From contig NZ_CAMFKO010000003.1 of assembly GCF_945957265.1 (NCBI RefSeq), positions 115,693 through 179,692 of the forward strand: a DNA stretch of 64,000 nt, in the 5' to 3' direction. Within the stretch, counting starts at the first letter, position 1, and each line of letters starts with the position of its first letter. A program made the position numbers and the translations under genes. Below the pieces are notes generated by a model that was not told the origin of the DNA, searched no databases, and saw nothing but the letters and a program-made list of their open reading frames with translations. The DNA comes from an uncultured Dechloromonas sp. Its GTDB lineage: Bacteria; Pseudomonadota; Gammaproteobacteria; Burkholderiales; Rhodocyclaceae. Shown piece after piece: positions 41,773-52,311 of the stretch.

Positions 41773-42180
41773 GTGTATCTATTCAGGGACGAACCTCGTG
41801 AAGCGCTAGGTCCCGGGCTTGCCACGGGCGCTGCGGTCGCGGGATTTTTGCTTGGTTATTGGTCTGCTTTGCAGGCAGGGGCCAATTTTGCGATTGTGGT
41901 GGTCAATTTCTTTCTCAGCCTGCCCATTTTGATGGGCGGTATCGGCGCCATTATCTATTACCGCGACTCGGTTCCTCGCTGGGCCGGAACGGCCGTGCTG
42001 GCCAACCTGTTGTGGTTCCTGGCCTATCCCGTCCGCCACAGCGTCGCCGAGCGCGCCCGGGAAACCGTCGAGTTCGGCGACCAGGCCTGGCTTGACTACC
42101 TGGATGCGCAAATCGTCGAGTGGAGTGTGTTCATTGGGCTGCTGGTGCTGGCGGTCATTTTGTTCCGCCGGCGTTGCTGA
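41773..42180 (+). CDS. Small membrane protein of unknown function
   Basis: 135 aa from a GTG with AAGGAG upstream. About four membrane helices (GLATGAAVAGFLLGYWSAL; FAIVVVNFFLSLPILMGGIGAIIYY; AGTAVLANLLWFLAYPV; VEWSVFIGLLVLAVILF) separated by a charged loop (RHSVAERARETVEFGDQ). No family recognised. The 288 bp before it hold no recognisable feature apart from this ribosome-binding site. Confidence 0.6.
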   Translation: MYLFRDEPREALGPGLATGAAVAGFLLGYWSALQAGANFAIVVVNFFLSLPILMGGIGAIIYYRDSVPRWAGTAVLANLLWFLAYPVRHSVAERARETVEFGDQAWLDYLDAQIVEWSVFIGLLVLAVILFRRRC

Positions 42181-42298
42181 GCTCGACGCATCCCGTTCTA
42201 CCTGCCGAAATGATTCGCTTGCCCTGGCGGCTGGAGCTGTGCAGTCGCATTGCCAGCATTTCGGACGTCAACCATTGCCAAGAAATAAAGGAGTGTCA

Positions 42299-43852
42299 AT
42301 GACCGCCACCTTGGTCAAACATGTCGCGCAAGCCGCTGTTGTCGAGCCCATTTTCTCGTTGGGCCAGCAGATGCGGCCAGTTCCCGTGCCGGTCAGACAG
42401 AAGTTCCAGCTATTGCGGGGCACCGGCACGAGAGCGGTTCCGCAATCCCTGCCGCTGGCGACCCAGGAATTGGAGCGCCTGCGAAGCATGCGCCGTCCTG
42501 GCCTTACGGCCGACGATTTGCAGTACGTCATGACGATACATGGTGCACTGGAAGCCCACCTGGTCGATGAACTGCATGGCTGCTGCAGCATGATTACCAC
42601 GGCCGGTTATCAGGATATCCGCTCATTGCAAACGGTGGCCTTCCTTAAAACCCTGCTGGATATCTATTGCGAGGCGCTGGCTCACCCGCCGCCTGAATGG
42701 CAAGCGGGGAGCGAGGATGGTGCCGCAAGTTTCATGGCGGTGCGTACAGCCAAAGCTGCCGGGATGCTGGCGATGTTTTGCTGGGTACGCTCCGAAGCGG
42801 CGTTCCCGATCGTCTGGCAGGCACTCGCCGCCGCCCATGAACTCTCCTCCGGATCAGCGGATGGGGCTGAACACGCAAGATCCGAGGAGGCACTCTCGGC
42901 CCAGCTATTCCGCACGCTCCTGCTCCTGCTGGCCGACCCCTATTCCATGAAACCCATGGAGCTCGTTGCAGCCGACTACTTGATTGCCGACTCCCTTCAT
43001 GACATGGCCCTCGGCAGTTCCTGGGCGAATGGCTCGGTCGCCTTCGACCTGGCGCTTGGCCTTCCTCTGGCCAATTGGAAAGCCGAGATCAATCCGAGAA
43101 ACCGGGTCGTATGGCTTCCTGTCAGCCAAGCCGCGACCAATATGCTGGCCAATGAGGGGGCGAGCATGCGCTTTGCGTGCCCGGACCTTCCCCGCGTCCT
43201 GGCGCAACGCTGGGGAAGCTTCCCGGCACACCGGCACAGCCCGAGAATGGACGCCTTCATTGGCAGCCCGTTTATTTGCGGTGCCTTGTCACTGGTTCAG
43301 GCAGCGAAGGCCAGCACGCAACCGGGATACGACAGGCCGATCAAACAGGGCGTCCGCGCCGGCATTCTGCTCGACTATTCGGATACCGGCTGCCGTATCC
43401 GGCTGCACCGGACGAGCTATCTGAATCTTTCCCCCGGCGTGCTGGTCGGGTTTGAGTTGCCGTCCATGCGCGGTCTCTCGGCCGGGGTGGTCCGCTGGGT
43501 GAAACATTCATCCGAACACCATACCGAGGCCGGTATCCGCTTCGTTGCGCGAGAGTTCGAGCCTGTGCCGCTTCGCCTGGCCGACGGACGATGGGAGGGC
43601 GGCAACCTGGTCGAGTTCGGCTTGTTGGCGGTAGGCGCATTTGGGAGCCTGGACAAGACCTCGGTAGAGATCATCTTGCCGCGCAACAAGGTTCCCGCCA
43701 AAGGAGTCAAGGCACTGAAAGCCGTCAATACGGGCGGCGACTTCCATGTCCAGGAGGTGCTGGAAGTTGGCCATGACTTTCTGCGCATCGCGGCCCGCAC
43801 GCAGGCAAGCCAGTCATGGAGCACCATGGAACTTGCGCCTTTCTCGATTTGA
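42299..43852 (+). CDS. PilZ-like domain protein
   Basis: 517 aa, cytoplasmic, no membrane segments. Residues 1-330 are helical and match nothing I recognise. Residues about 345-420 (GVRAGILLDYSDTGCRIRL ... LVGFELPSMRGLSAGVVRWVKHSSEHHTEAGIRFVARE) have the PilZ pattern: a D-x-S-x-x-G motif and a following beta-barrel, while the upstream RxxxR c-di-GMP motif is degenerate. It may be a c-di-GMP receptor or a PilZ-fold protein that no longer binds it. Ribosome-binding site AAGGAG. Starts 118 bp after the membrane protein gene. Confidence 0.6.
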   Translation: MTATLVKHVAQAAVVEPIFSLGQQMRPVPVPVRQKFQLLRGTGTRAVPQSLPLATQELERLRSMRRPGLTADDLQYVMTIHGALEAHLVDELHGCCSMITTAGYQDIRSLQTVAFLKTLLDIYCEALAHPPPEWQAGSEDGAASFMAVRTAKAAGMLAMFCWVRSEAAFPIVWQALAAAHELSSGSADGAEHARSEEALSAQLFRTLLLLLADPYSMKPMELVAADYLIADSLHDMALGSSWANGSVAFDLALGLPLANWKAEINPRNRVVWLPVSQAATNMLANEGASMRFACPDLPRVLAQRWGSFPAHRHSPRMDAFIGSPFICGALSLVQAAKASTQPGYDRPIKQGVRAGILLDYSDTGCRIRLHRTSYLNLSPGVLVGFELPSMRGLSAGVVRWVKHSSEHHTEAGIRFVAREFEPVPLRLADGRWEGGNLVEFGLLAVGAFGSLDKTSVEIILPRNKVPAKGVKALKAVNTGGDFHVQEVLEVGHDFLRIAARTQASQSWSTMELAPFSI

Positions 43853-44059
43853 GCTGGGCGCGCCCCGAATGTCAGCTTCTCGCCGCAGCTGGGCGTGACG
43901 CTGCATGTCCTGCTCCGACTGCCGTTGTGCACTGCGTTTCTGTGCTTTCTGACATCTTACCGCCCACGCCCGCGCTCCCTAGACTAGGGACTCAGGTTGG
44001 CCGAGATCGCAAGATATTTGTGCAGGCGAGCCCCAACTACGCGAACAAAAGGTAATGGG

Positions 44060-44305
44060 ATGAAATTCGGTGTCTGGTATGGAATGGCGGCCTGGTTCCT
44101 GATTCTCAAGGGCTTGGCGATTGCTCCATTCGCGGAATGGAGCTGGTGGTTCGTCCTGATTCCGATCATCTGGCCGAACCTCGGAGAGATTGGCGAATTT
44201 CGATCAAAGAAGGGCAAGTCGTTTTCAGCCCGCACACCCGCGTTCTGCAGCCGGAAACCGGACGATGCACCGGTCCCGCTCAACGCTCCGCAGAAGCAGC
44301 TCTGA
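44060..44305 (+). CDS. Small inner-membrane protein
   Basis: 81 aa. Start at 44060 behind AAAAGG. One or two hydrophobic helices (WYGMAAWFLILKGLAIAPF; WWFVLIPIIWP) and a basic cytoplasmic tail. No family recognised. A strong hairpin CGCGCCAC-ACCG-GTGGCGCG (44344-44363) follows 38 bp downstream and may act as a terminator, although it has no T-run. Confidence 0.5.
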   Translation: MKFGVWYGMAAWFLILKGLAIAPFAEWSWWFVLIPIIWPNLGEIGEFRSKKGKSFSARTPAFCSRKPDDAPVPLNAPQKQL

Positions 44306-44475
44306 GCTAGGCTTCTCCCGGGTTAGCAATCCACAGGCAGCAACGCGCCACACCGGTGGCGCGGTTGAAGGGCTGAAAATCTGCGCAGCAGGCTTCGAAG
44401 CCAGTTCTGCCCGAAGGATCGGACGGCGGGTTTAAGCGGCCCGCGAACGGATAGGTTCATCGCCGCCGAAAGCCT

Positions 44476-46704
44476 TCAGCGCACGCAATCGACGTAATAG
44501 CGGCCGTCCTTGCCCTTGACCAGGCCATGCACATCGGTCTCGAAGCCGGGGAAGGTGGCGTTGAATTCGCGGGCGAACTTCAGGTAGCTGCAAATCGTCT
44601 TGTTGAAGCGCTCGCCCGGAATGAGCAGCGGGATGCCCGGCGGGTAAGGCGTCAGCAGCACGGCGGTGACGCGGCCTTCCAGCTCGTCGACCGGCACGCG
44701 CTCGATCTCGCGGTGCGCCATCCTGGCGAAGGCGTCGGCCGGACGCATGGCCGGCACCATGTCGGACAGGTACATTTCGGTGGTCAGGCGGGCGACATCG
44801 TTCTGCTTGTACACGGTGTGGATCTGGGTGCACAGGTCGCGCAGGCCGACCCGCTCGTAGCGCGGATTCTTCTGCACGAACTCGGGCAGCACCTTCCACA
44901 GCGGCTGGTTCTTGTCGTAGTCGTCCTTGAACTGCTGCAGCGCGGTGACCAGCGAATTCCAGCGGCCCTTGGTGATGCCGATGGTGAACATGATGAAGAA
45001 GCTGTACAGGCCGCACTTCTCGACGATGACCCCATGCTCGGCCAGGTACTTGGTGACGATGGCGGCCGGGATGCCGAATTCGTCGGCGAAGTCGCCGTCC
45101 ACATCAAGGCCCGGGGTAATGATGGTGGCCTTGATCGGATCGAGCATGTTGAAGCCGTCGGCCAGGTTGTTGAAGCCGTGCCAGCGTTCGCCCGGCTTGA
45201 GCATCCAGGCGTCGCGTTCCTCGATGCCCTCTTCGGACAGGTCATCCGGCCCCCACACTTTGAACCACCAGTCGGCGCCCCACTCCTCGTCCACCTTGCG
45301 CATGGCGCGGCGGAAGTCGAGGGCTTCGGTGATCGATTCCTCGACCAGCGCGGTGCCGCCCGGCTCTTCCATCATCGCCGCGGCGACGTCGCACGAGGCG
45401 ATGATCGAATACTGCGGCGACGTCGAGGTATGCATCAGGTAGGCCTCGTTGAAGATGTCGCGGTCGAGCTTGTTGTTCTCGGCGTCCTGGACGAGGATCT
45501 GCGAGGCCTGGCTGAGGCCGGCCAGCAGCTTGTGCGTCGATTGCGTCGAGAAGACCATCGACTCCTTGCAGCGCGGGCGATCGGCGCCGATGGCGTGGTA
45601 GTCGCCGTAGAAATCGTGGAAGGCGGCGTGCGGCAGCCAGGCTTCGTCGAAATGCAGGGTGTCGATCTTGCCGTCGAGCTCGGCCTTGATGTCCTCGACG
45701 TTGTACAGGATGCCGTCGTAGGTCGACTGCGTGATGGTCAGCACGCGCGGCTTGGCGCTCTTGTCGGCGATGAACGGGTTGGCGGCGATCTTCTGCTGGA
45801 TGCTTTCCCAGGCGAATTCACTCTTCGGGATCGGGCCGATGATGCCGAAGTTGTTGCGCGTCGGCATCAGGAAGACGGGAATCGCGCCAGTCATCATGAT
45901 GGCGTGCAGGATGGACTTATGGCAGTTGCGGTCCACGACGACGATGTCGCCCGGCGCCACGGTCGAGTGCCAGACGATCTTGTTCGACGTCGACGTGCCG
46001 TTGGTAACGAAATACAGGTGATCCGAATTGAAGATGCGCGCGGCGTTACGCTCGGAGGCGGCGACCGGTCCGGTGTGGTCGAGCAGCTGGCCGAGTTCTT
46101 CCACGGCATTGCACACGTCGGCACGCAGCATGTTCTCGCCGAAAAACTGGTGGAACATCTGGCCGACCGGCGACTTCAGGAAGGCGACGCCGCCCGAGTG
46201 GCCGGGGCAGTGCCACGAATAGGAACCGTCGGCAGCGTAATGGGTCAGCGCGCGGAAGAAGGGCGGCGGCAGGGAATCGAGGTAGGCGTTGGCCTCGCGC
46301 TTGATGTTGCGGGCGATGAATTCCGGGGTGTCCTCGTGCATGTGGATGAAGCCATGCAGCTCGCGCAGGATGTCGTTCGGAATATGCCGGCTGGTACGCG
46401 TCTCGCCGTGCAGGAAGATGGGAATCTCGGCGTTCTTGTGGCGGATCTCGGTGACGAAGGCACGCAGCTCGGCCAGCGTTTCGTCCGGCTCGAGCGCCAG
46501 TTCCTCGTCGTCGATGGACAAGATGAAGGCCGAGGCGCGGCTCTGCTGCTGGGCGAAGGACGTCAGGTCGCCGTAACTGGTCACGCCCAGCACTTCCATG
46601 CCTTCCTTTTCGATCGCCTCGGCCAGCGCGCGGATGCCTAGACCCGAGGCGTTCTCGGAGCGGAAGTCTTCGTCGATGATGATGACGGGAAAGTGAAAGC
46701 GCAT
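44476..46704 (-). CDS. Orn/Lys/Arg decarboxylase (PLP, fold type I)
   Basis: 742 aa from the ATG at 46704; a TTG nine bases upstream is too close to the GAGGA ribosome-binding site. Standard inducible-decarboxylase layout: a receiver-like wing domain (1-125), a PLP domain with HCPGHSGG, FVTNGTSTSNK, LHFDEAWLPHAAF and the Schiff-base Lys in STHKLLAGLSQ (about 380), and a C-terminal domain with LLTPYPPGIPLLIPGER. The size fits AdiA/LdcI-type arginine or lysine decarboxylases; the substrate cannot be fixed from sequence. Role: polyamine or agmatine/cadaverine synthesis, or acid response. dcd lies 74 bp upstream on the same strand, so the two may share a transcript. Confidence 0.9.
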   Translation of the reverse strand: MRFHFPVIIIDEDFRSENASGLGIRALAEAIEKEGMEVLGVTSYGDLTSFAQQQSRASAFILSIDDEELALEPDETLAELRAFVTEIRHKNAEIPIFLHGETRTSRHIPNDILRELHGFIHMHEDTPEFIARNIKREANAYLDSLPPPFFRALTHYAADGSYSWHCPGHSGGVAFLKSPVGQMFHQFFGENMLRADVCNAVEELGQLLDHTGPVAASERNAARIFNSDHLYFVTNGTSTSNKIVWHSTVAPGDIVVVDRNCHKSILHAIMMTGAIPVFLMPTRNNFGIIGPIPKSEFAWESIQQKIAANPFIADKSAKPRVLTITQSTYDGILYNVEDIKAELDGKIDTLHFDEAWLPHAAFHDFYGDYHAIGADRPRCKESMVFSTQSTHKLLAGLSQASQILVQDAENNKLDRDIFNEAYLMHTSTSPQYSIIASCDVAAAMMEEPGGTALVEESITEALDFRRAMRKVDEEWGADWWFKVWGPDDLSEEGIEERDAWMLKPGERWHGFNNLADGFNMLDPIKATIITPGLDVDGDFADEFGIPAAIVTKYLAEHGVIVEKCGLYSFFIMFTIGITKGRWNSLVTALQQFKDDYDKNQPLWKVLPEFVQKNPRYERVGLRDLCTQIHTVYKQNDVARLTTEMYLSDMVPAMRPADAFARMAHREIERVPVDELEGRVTAVLLTPYPPGIPLLIPGERFNKTICSYLKFAREFNATFPGFETDVHGLVKGKDGRYYVDCVR

Positions 46705-46778
46705 GGGATTCAATCCTCAAAAAGCGGCGACCCGCCGCAGCGGGTCGAAGAATATGTCGATCGTGTTACCGGAATACG

Positions 46779-47345
46779 TCAGATTTTGGGCAGGGTGACG
46801 CCTTCCTGCCCCTGGTACTTGCCGCCGCGGTCCTTGTACGAGGTTTCGCAGATTTCGTCGGACTCGAAAAACAGCACCTGGGCGCAGCCCTCGCCGGCGT
46901 AGATCTTGGCCGGCAGCGGGGTGGTGTTGGAGAACTCCAGCGTGACGTGGCCTTCCCACTCCGGCTCGAAGGGGGTGACGTTCACGATGATGCCGCAGCG
47001 GGCATAGGTCGATTTGCCGAGGCAGACGGTGAGCACCGAGCGCGGGATGCGGAAGTACTCCATGGTGCGGGCCAGCGCGAAGGAGTTCGGCGGAATGATG
47101 CAGACGTCGGACTCGATTTCGACGAAGGACTTGGGATCGAAATTCTTCGGATCGACCACCGTCGAGTTGATGTTGGTGAACACCTTGAATTCGCGGGCGC
47201 AGCGGATATCGTAGCCATAGCTGGAGGTGCCGTAGGAGACGATCTTCTGGCCATTGACCTCGCGCACGAGGTCCGGCGCGAACGGTTCGATCATGCCGTG
47301 TTCCTGCGCCATGCGGCGAATCCACTTGTCTGATTTGATGGCCAT
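46779..47345 (-). CDS. dcd: dCTP deaminase
   Basis: 188 aa, normal length. Starts [13 protein letters not shown]; contains [14 protein letters not shown], the catalytic region [49 protein letters not shown], and [11 protein letters not shown]. Converts dCTP to dUTP, feeding dUMP to thymidylate synthase. It lies between apbC and the decarboxylase, separated from apbC by a terminator. In this genome the thymidylate step downstream of Dcd depends on the island-borne thyA. Confidence 0.96.
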   Translation of the reverse strand: MAIKSDKWIRRMAQEHGMIEPFAPDLVREVNGQKIVSYGTSSYGYDIRCAREFKVFTNINSTVVDPKNFDPKSFVEIESDVCIIPPNSFALARTMEYFRIPRSVLTVCLGKSTYARCGIIVNVTPFEPEWEGHVTLEFSNTTPLPAKIYAGEGCAQVLFFESDEICETSYKDRGGKYQGQEGVTLPKI

Positions 47346-47364
47346 TTCTTCTATTCCGCGCTGC

Positions 47365-47396
47365 AAAAAACAAAGGCGGGATTTTACCCGCCTTTG
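47365..47396 (-). terminator. Intrinsic terminator after apbC
   Basis: Read on the minus strand, CAAAGGCGGG pairs with CCCGCCTTTG (10-bp stem) and is followed by TTTTTT. It ends the apbC transcript ahead of dcd. Confidence 0.9.
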
Positions 47397-47416
47397 TCGC
47401 TGGAAATGTCTACAAA

Positions 47417-48508
47417 TTACGTATTCTGGACCACGATATTCGGGAATTTCGACGTCATGTCCTTGGCCTTCTCGCCGATCTTCACCGCGACGCGGCGGGC
47501 GATGCCGCGGTAGATCTCGGCCGTGCGCGAATCCGGCGCGCCGACCACGGTCGGCTTGCCGCCATCGGCCATTTCGCGGATCGCCAGTTCCAGCGGCAGG
47601 CTGCCGAGGAATTCGACGTTGTAATCCGAACACATCTTCTCGCCGCCGCCGGTGCCGAAGATATGCTCCTCGTGGCCGCAGTTCGAGCAGATATGGATGC
47701 TCATGTTCTCGACGATGCCGAGGATGGGGATATTCACCTTCTCGAACATCTTCAGGCCCTTGCGCGCGTCGATCAGCGCGATGTCCTGCGGCGTGGTGAC
47801 GATCACGGCGCCGGTCACCGGCACCTTCTGCGCCAGCGACAGCTGGATGTCGCCGGTGCCCGGGGGCATGTCGACGATCAGATAGTCGATGTCGCGCCAG
47901 TTGGTCTGGCCGAGCAGCTGGTCGAGTGCCTGGGCGACCATCGGGCCGCGCCAGACCATCGGCGTTTCGACATCGACCATGAAGCCGATCGACATCGCCT
48001 GCACGCCGTAGGCCTGCAGCGGCTCCATGCTCTGGCCGTCCTTCGACTCCGGCTGCTGGCCGGCCAGGCCGAGCATTTGCGGTTGCGACGGGCCGTAGAT
48101 GTCGGCATCGAGGATGCCGACGCTGGCGCCTTCCTGGGCCAGGGCCAGGGCCAGGTTGACCGCCGTCGTGCTCTTGCCGACGCCGCCCTTGCCGGAGGCC
48201 ACGGCGATGATGTTCTTGACGCCCGGCATCAGCTTGACGCCCATCTGTACCGAGTGGGCGACGATCTTGGTGAAGACGTTGGCCGACACGTTGCCGACGC
48301 CCGGCACGGTGCGCACGGCGGCGATGACCTGCTTGCGGATGGCGTCGATCTGGGTCTTGGCCGGGTAGCCGAGTTCGATGTCGAAGGCGACGTCGTCGCC
48401 GTCGATCTTGACGTTCTTCAGCGCCTTGCCGGCGACGAAATCCTTGCCGGTATTGGGATCGACCGCAGCAGAAAGCGCAGCCTTGATTTGCTGTTCAGTA
48501 AAACTCAT
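47417..48508 (-). CDS. apbC: Mrp/ApbC P-loop ATPase, iron-sulphur cluster carrier
   Basis: 363 aa from the ATG at 48508 (the open frame upstream lacks homology). N-terminal MIP18-like domain ([23 protein letters not shown]) followed by the deviant Walker [40 protein letters not shown] and the C-terminal Cys pair (HICSNCG) that holds a transferable 4Fe-4S cluster. Divergent from metG with an inserted response regulator gene between them. apbC back-to-back with metG is common in betaproteobacteria. Confidence 0.94.
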   Translation of the reverse strand: MSFTEQQIKAALSAAVDPNTGKDFVAGKALKNVKIDGDDVAFDIELGYPAKTQIDAIRKQVIAAVRTVPGVGNVSANVFTKIVAHSVQMGVKLMPGVKNIIAVASGKGGVGKSTTAVNLALALAQEGASVGILDADIYGPSQPQMLGLAGQQPESKDGQSMEPLQAYGVQAMSIGFMVDVETPMVWRGPMVAQALDQLLGQTNWRDIDYLIVDMPPGTGDIQLSLAQKVPVTGAVIVTTPQDIALIDARKGLKMFEKVNIPILGIVENMSIHICSNCGHEEHIFGTGGGEKMCSDYNVEFLGSLPLELAIREMADGGKPTVVGAPDSRTAEIYRGIARRVAVKIGEKAKDMTSKFPNIVVQNT

Positions 48509-48587
48509 GAAAACTCCGGGTTGGGTGGAGACGGCCGGGAAATACCCGAGCAATTTTGTCCAGTATAACCGAAACCCGGGGTGCGAA

Positions 48588-49271
48588 TCAGCTTCCCTGC
48601 ACCGTATCGAGGCGATAGCCCTGCCCATAGACCGAGGACAGCATCAGGCCGCTTTCGCCGGCCAGGCCCAGTTTCTTGCGCAGGCGGCTGGCATGGGTGT
48701 CGACCGTGCGGGTATCGACCCCGGCATCGCGCGACCAGACGCTGGTCAGCAGTTCGTCCCGCGACAGCACGCGGCCGATATTCTGGAGCAGGATCACGGC
48801 CAGTTCGAATTCACGCTGGGTCAATTCGACCTCGGCCCCGGACAGGCGGATGCGGCGCCCCTCGAGATCGATTTCGATGCCCCCGAAGTTCAGGGTGCTG
48901 ACCCGCGGCTTGCGGCGGCGCAGGAGGGCGTGGATACGCGCCATGAACTCCATGTAGCGAATCGGTTTCGGGATGTAGTCATCGGCGCCGAGGCGGAGAA
49001 TATCGGCGGCCGCCTCCTCGTCGGTACGCCCGGTGCAGAAGACAACCGGCACATCCCAGCCACACTGTTCACGAACACGCTTGAGCACCTCGTCACCGCC
49101 CATGTCCGGCAGGTTCCAGTCGATGACGAAAAAATCGAAGCTGCGGCTCCCGATTGCCTCGAGACACGAGCCGCCATCAGGAAAAACCTCCACCTGATGC
49201 CCCTCGCTCTTCAACAAGGCCTTCAATACCTCGGCCTGACTCCGGCTATCTTCAACTACAGCGAAATTCAT
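48588..49271 (-). CDS. OmpR-family response regulator
   Basis: 227 aa from the ATG at 49271 (GGAGGAATT directly upstream). Receiver with MNFAVVEDSRSQ, phospho-Asp in FFVIDWNLPDMGG, Thr in FCTGRTDE and Lys in DDYIPKPIRYMEF; winged helix with LTQREFELAVILLQN and VYGQGYRLD. No kinase gene is adjacent, so it is an orphan regulator with unknown signal and targets. It lies between apbC and metG, ending 79 bp before apbC. Confidence 0.88.
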   Translation of the reverse strand: MNFAVVEDSRSQAEVLKALLKSEGHQVEVFPDGGSCLEAIGSRSFDFFVIDWNLPDMGGDEVLKRVREQCGWDVPVVFCTGRTDEEAAADILRLGADDYIPKPIRYMEFMARIHALLRRRKPRVSTLNFGGIEIDLEGRRIRLSGAEVELTQREFELAVILLQNIGRVLSRDELLTSVWSRDAGVDTRTVDTHASRLRKKLGLAGESGLMLSSVYGQGYRLDTVQGS

Positions 49272-49467
49272 AATTCCTCCCAAATCCGCGGCAGATTCTG
49301 CCCCCTCAAGCAGGTTTCAGCAACGATGCCAAGCTCAATTTCACCAATCGTACACATTCGTTTACCTTTCTTAACAAAGCAAGTCTGAGCCCTCCCGGCC
49401 GCGTTTGCCGCAACGTCTACGCGCCATCGCGGTAAAATCGCGCTTTATCTTTCAAGACTCGCCTCCC

Positions 49468-51570
49468 ATGCCGCGCAAGATCCTTGTCACCTCCGCCCTG
49501 CCCTATGCCAACGGCGCCATCCACCTCGGCCACCTGGTCGAGTACATCCAGACCGACATCTGGGTGCGTTTCCAGAAAATGGCCGGCAACGAGTGCTGGT
49601 ATGTCTGCGCCGACGACACCCACGGCACGCCGATCATGCTGCGCGCGGAAAAGGAAGGCATCACGCCGGAGCAGCTGATCGAGCGCGTCCATGGCGAGCA
49701 CTACCGCGACTTCTCGGGCTTCCACGTCGGCTTCGACAATTACTACAGCACGCATTCGCCGGAAACCCGGGAATGCGCCAACGACATCTACCTGAAGCTG
49801 CGCGAGGCCGGCCTGATCGAGGTGCGCACCATCGAGCAGTACTTCGACCCGGTCAAGCAACTGTTCCTGCCCGACCGCTTCATCAAGGGCGAGTGCCCGA
49901 AGTGCCACGCCAAGGAGCAGTACGGCGACAACTGCGAGGTGTGCGGCGCCGCCTATGCACCGACCGACCTGATCGAACCGTTCTCCGCCATCTCCGGCGC
50001 CAAGCCGGAACTGCGCAACTCGGAACACTACTTCTTCAAGCTCTCCGACCCGCGCTGCGAGGCTTTCCTGCGCCAATACACCGCCAGCGGCGTGCTGCAG
50101 AACGAAGCCGCCAACAAGATGCAGGAATGGCTGGGCGCCCCGGGCGACAACAAGCTGACCGACTGGGACATCTCGCGCGACGCACCGTATTTCGGCTTCG
50201 AGATTCCCGATGCGCCGGGCAAATACTTCTACGTCTGGCTCGACGCGCCGATCGGCTACATGGGTTCGTTCAAGAATCTGTGCGCCAAGAAGGGCCTCGA
50301 TTTCAACGAATACTTCAAGCCCGATTCACAGACCGAGCTGTACCACTTCATCGGCAAGGACATCCTGTATTTCCACGCCCTGTTCTGGCCGGCCGAACTG
50401 CAGCATGCCGGCTTCCGCACACCAACGAAGATTTTCGCGCACGGCTTCCTGACCGTCGATGGCGCCAAGATGTCCAAGTCGCGCGGCACCTTCATCACCG
50501 CCGAGAGCTTCATCAAGACCGGCCTGAATCCGGAATGGCTGCGCTACTACTACGCCGCCAAGCTGTCGGCGACCATGGAAGACATCGATCTCAACCTCGA
50601 GGACTTCTGCGCCCGCGTCAATTCCGACCTGGTCGGCAAGTACGTCAATATCGCCAGCCGCTCGGCCGGTTTCATCGCCAAGCGCTTCAACGGCCAGCTC
50701 GCCCCGGCCGCCGCCGACCTGCCGGCCATCCAGGCCATCCAGGAAGCCGCGCCGCGCATCGCCGAGCTCTACGAAGCGCGCGAATTCGGCAAGGCCATGC
50801 GCGAGATCATGGCGCTGACCGATGCCGCCAACCAGTACGTCGATAGCGTCAAGCCGTGGGAACTGGCCAAGCAGGAAGGCAAGGAGGTCGAACTGCACGC
50901 TGCGTGCACCAACGCGCTGAACCTGTTCCGCCTGCTCACCGTGCTGCTCAAGCCTATCCTGCCGGTGGTCGCCGCCAAGGTCGAACAATTCATGAACATC
51001 GCGCCGCTGGCATGGAGCGATGTCCGGAGCCTGCTCGCCGCCGGCCACACCATCAATGCCTACGAGCACCTGATGACGCGCGTCGATCCGAAGCTGATCG
51101 AGAAGCTGGTCGAAGCCAACCGGGAATCGCTGGCCCCGACGCCGGAGCAGCAGTCGCAGCAGCGCCACGGCGAACACCAGCAGAAGGAGGCGGCCAAGGA
51201 CGCCAAGGCGGCGCCTGCCCCGGCCACCGACGGGCTGTGCAGCATCGACGACTTCATGAAGGTCGATCTGCGCATCGCCCGCATCGCCAACGCCGAGCAC
51301 GTCGAAGGAGCCGACAAGCTGGTGCGCCTGACCCTGGACGTCGGCGAGGAAAAGACACGCAACGTCTTCGCCGGCATCAAGGCGGCCTACGATCCGGCCC
51401 AACTGGTCGGCCGGCTGACGGTCATGGTCGCCAACCTGGCGCCGCGCAAGATGAAGTTCGGCCTGTCGGAAGGCATGGTCCTCGCCGCCTCCGACACGGA
51501 TGGCAAAACGCCGGGACTCTTCCTGCTGTCGCCGGATTCGGGCGCTCAGCCGGGCATGCGAGTCAAGTAA
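49468..51570 (+). CDS. metG: Methionyl-tRNA synthetase, long form
   Basis: 700 aa from the ATG at 49468, which begins the conserved [20 protein letters not shown]-type motif in [12 protein letters not shown], a Cys4 zinc knuckle ([17 protein letters not shown]), KMSKS loop in [11 protein letters not shown], the anticodon-binding helical domain, then an Ala/Lys linker and a C-terminal Trbp111/EMAP-II tRNA-binding domain ([27 protein letters not shown]). Dimeric MetG1-type enzyme. A hairpin with one G-U pair (GAATGTGGC / GCCGCATTC, about 51582-51609) lies shortly downstream but lacks a T-run. Confidence 0.96.
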   Translation: MPRKILVTSALPYANGAIHLGHLVEYIQTDIWVRFQKMAGNECWYVCADDTHGTPIMLRAEKEGITPEQLIERVHGEHYRDFSGFHVGFDNYYSTHSPETRECANDIYLKLREAGLIEVRTIEQYFDPVKQLFLPDRFIKGECPKCHAKEQYGDNCEVCGAAYAPTDLIEPFSAISGAKPELRNSEHYFFKLSDPRCEAFLRQYTASGVLQNEAANKMQEWLGAPGDNKLTDWDISRDAPYFGFEIPDAPGKYFYVWLDAPIGYMGSFKNLCAKKGLDFNEYFKPDSQTELYHFIGKDILYFHALFWPAELQHAGFRTPTKIFAHGFLTVDGAKMSKSRGTFITAESFIKTGLNPEWLRYYYAAKLSATMEDIDLNLEDFCARVNSDLVGKYVNIASRSAGFIAKRFNGQLAPAAADLPAIQAIQEAAPRIAELYEAREFGKAMREIMALTDAANQYVDSVKPWELAKQEGKEVELHAACTNALNLFRLLTVLLKPILPVVAAKVEQFMNIAPLAWSDVRSLLAAGHTINAYEHLMTRVDPKLIEKLVEANRESLAPTPEQQSQQRHGEHQQKEAAKDAKAAPAPATDGLCSIDDFMKVDLRIARIANAEHVEGADKLVRLTLDVGEEKTRNVFAGIKAAYDPAQLVGRLTVMVANLAPRKMKFGLSEGMVLAASDTDGKTPGLFLLSPDSGAQPGMRVK

Positions 51571-51701
51571 TCCGAAGCGCGGGAATGTGGCCCGACATGA
51601 AGGCCGCATTCCTGCTGCAGCGCAGCAATCCAGCCCTTTTACTTCAAGTATCACTTTAACTTAGACGCCCAATCCACCCCCAGGATTTGGTCTTTTCAAA
51701 C

Positions 51702-51723
51702 TATCCACAAAATCTGTGGATAA
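51702..51723. promoter_or_regulatory. Inverted pair of DnaA boxes in a 414-bp gene-free region
   Basis: TATCCACA (51702-51709) and TGTGGATAA (51715-51723, the exact complement of consensus TTATCCACA) face each other across 5 bp. A degenerate third copy TGTGAATGA follows at about 51727. The stretch 51571-51984 has no gene; its right part is AT-rich and carries the promoter for the next gene. It could bind DnaA as a titration or regulatory site. No dnaA, dnaN or other origin-type genes are nearby. Confidence 0.5.
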
Positions 51724-51984
51724 CTCTGTGAATGAAACTGGGCGACACGCACTAAGTCACCGTTTCACAAGGACTTTCCTTACCCTGCCTGAAACTTGGG
51801 CGCAAGCATAAGCCATTGATTTAAAATAGGTTAGTGGCACACAACGACAAAACAACAAATTCAACATCATTGAATTGTCAAGTCGAACCAGGCAATTTCG
51901 CTTCTGTGCATAACTCACGGCCTGACCGACGCTTGTCAAGACCCCCCGGAAGATTTTTTTGTCACACAAGAAGGACCACCCAGC

Positions 51985-52311
51985 ATGCTCAACTCCGTGA
52001 CACGCCCGCCTCGCCCCCGCCTGACCGGCCCCATCCTGGGCTACGCCCTGGTCGATGTCTTCGGGCTTTCGTGCGTCGGCATCGGTGCCAGCTGGTTCGC
52101 CGCGGGCAAGGCGGCCATCCTCGCCAACTTCCCGACCTCTATGGCGGAAGCCGTGGCGTGCGCCGCCGGTGGCGTCGTGATCATGATCTGGGCGGTCGCC
52201 CGCATCCTGCGCGAAATCGCCAAGCAGGCACCCGAACTGCAGGCGCGCTACGACGCCTACATTGCCGCCCAACACCCAGACAAGGTCCGCCCCAAGGACG
52301 AAACGCAATAG
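51985..52311 (+). CDS. Small membrane protein of unknown function
   Basis: 108 aa. AAGAAGGA precedes the ATG. Two membrane helices (GPILGYALVDVFGLSCVGIGASWF; AEAVACAAGGVVIMIWAVARIL), a Pro/Arg-rich N-terminus and a charged C-terminal tail (HPDKVRPKDETQ). No family recognised. Its stop codon is one end of a perfect 22-bp palindrome shared with the convergent ribbon-helix-helix gene. Confidence 0.6.
   Translation: MLNSVTRPPRPRLTGPILGYALVDVFGLSCVGIGASWFAAGKAAILANFPTSMAEAVACAAGGVVIMIWAVARILREIAKQAPELQARYDAYIAAQHPDKVRPKDETQ

Noticed and set aside
44527..46641. A 704-codon frame opposite the Orn/Lys/Arg decarboxylase
   Set aside because: Antisense shadow of a clear PLP enzyme; no ribosome-binding site, and repetitive Val/Glu/Gly-rich composition.
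51702..51723. Chromosomal origin of replication
   Set aside because: Two or three DnaA boxes alone are not enough; no dnaA, dnaN, gyrB, rpmH or 13-mer cluster is nearby.
51810..51830. FNR/ANR box (TTGATTTAAAATA) before the 51985 gene
   Set aside because: Only one half-site fits TTGAT-N4-ATCAA; the other half is too degraded.
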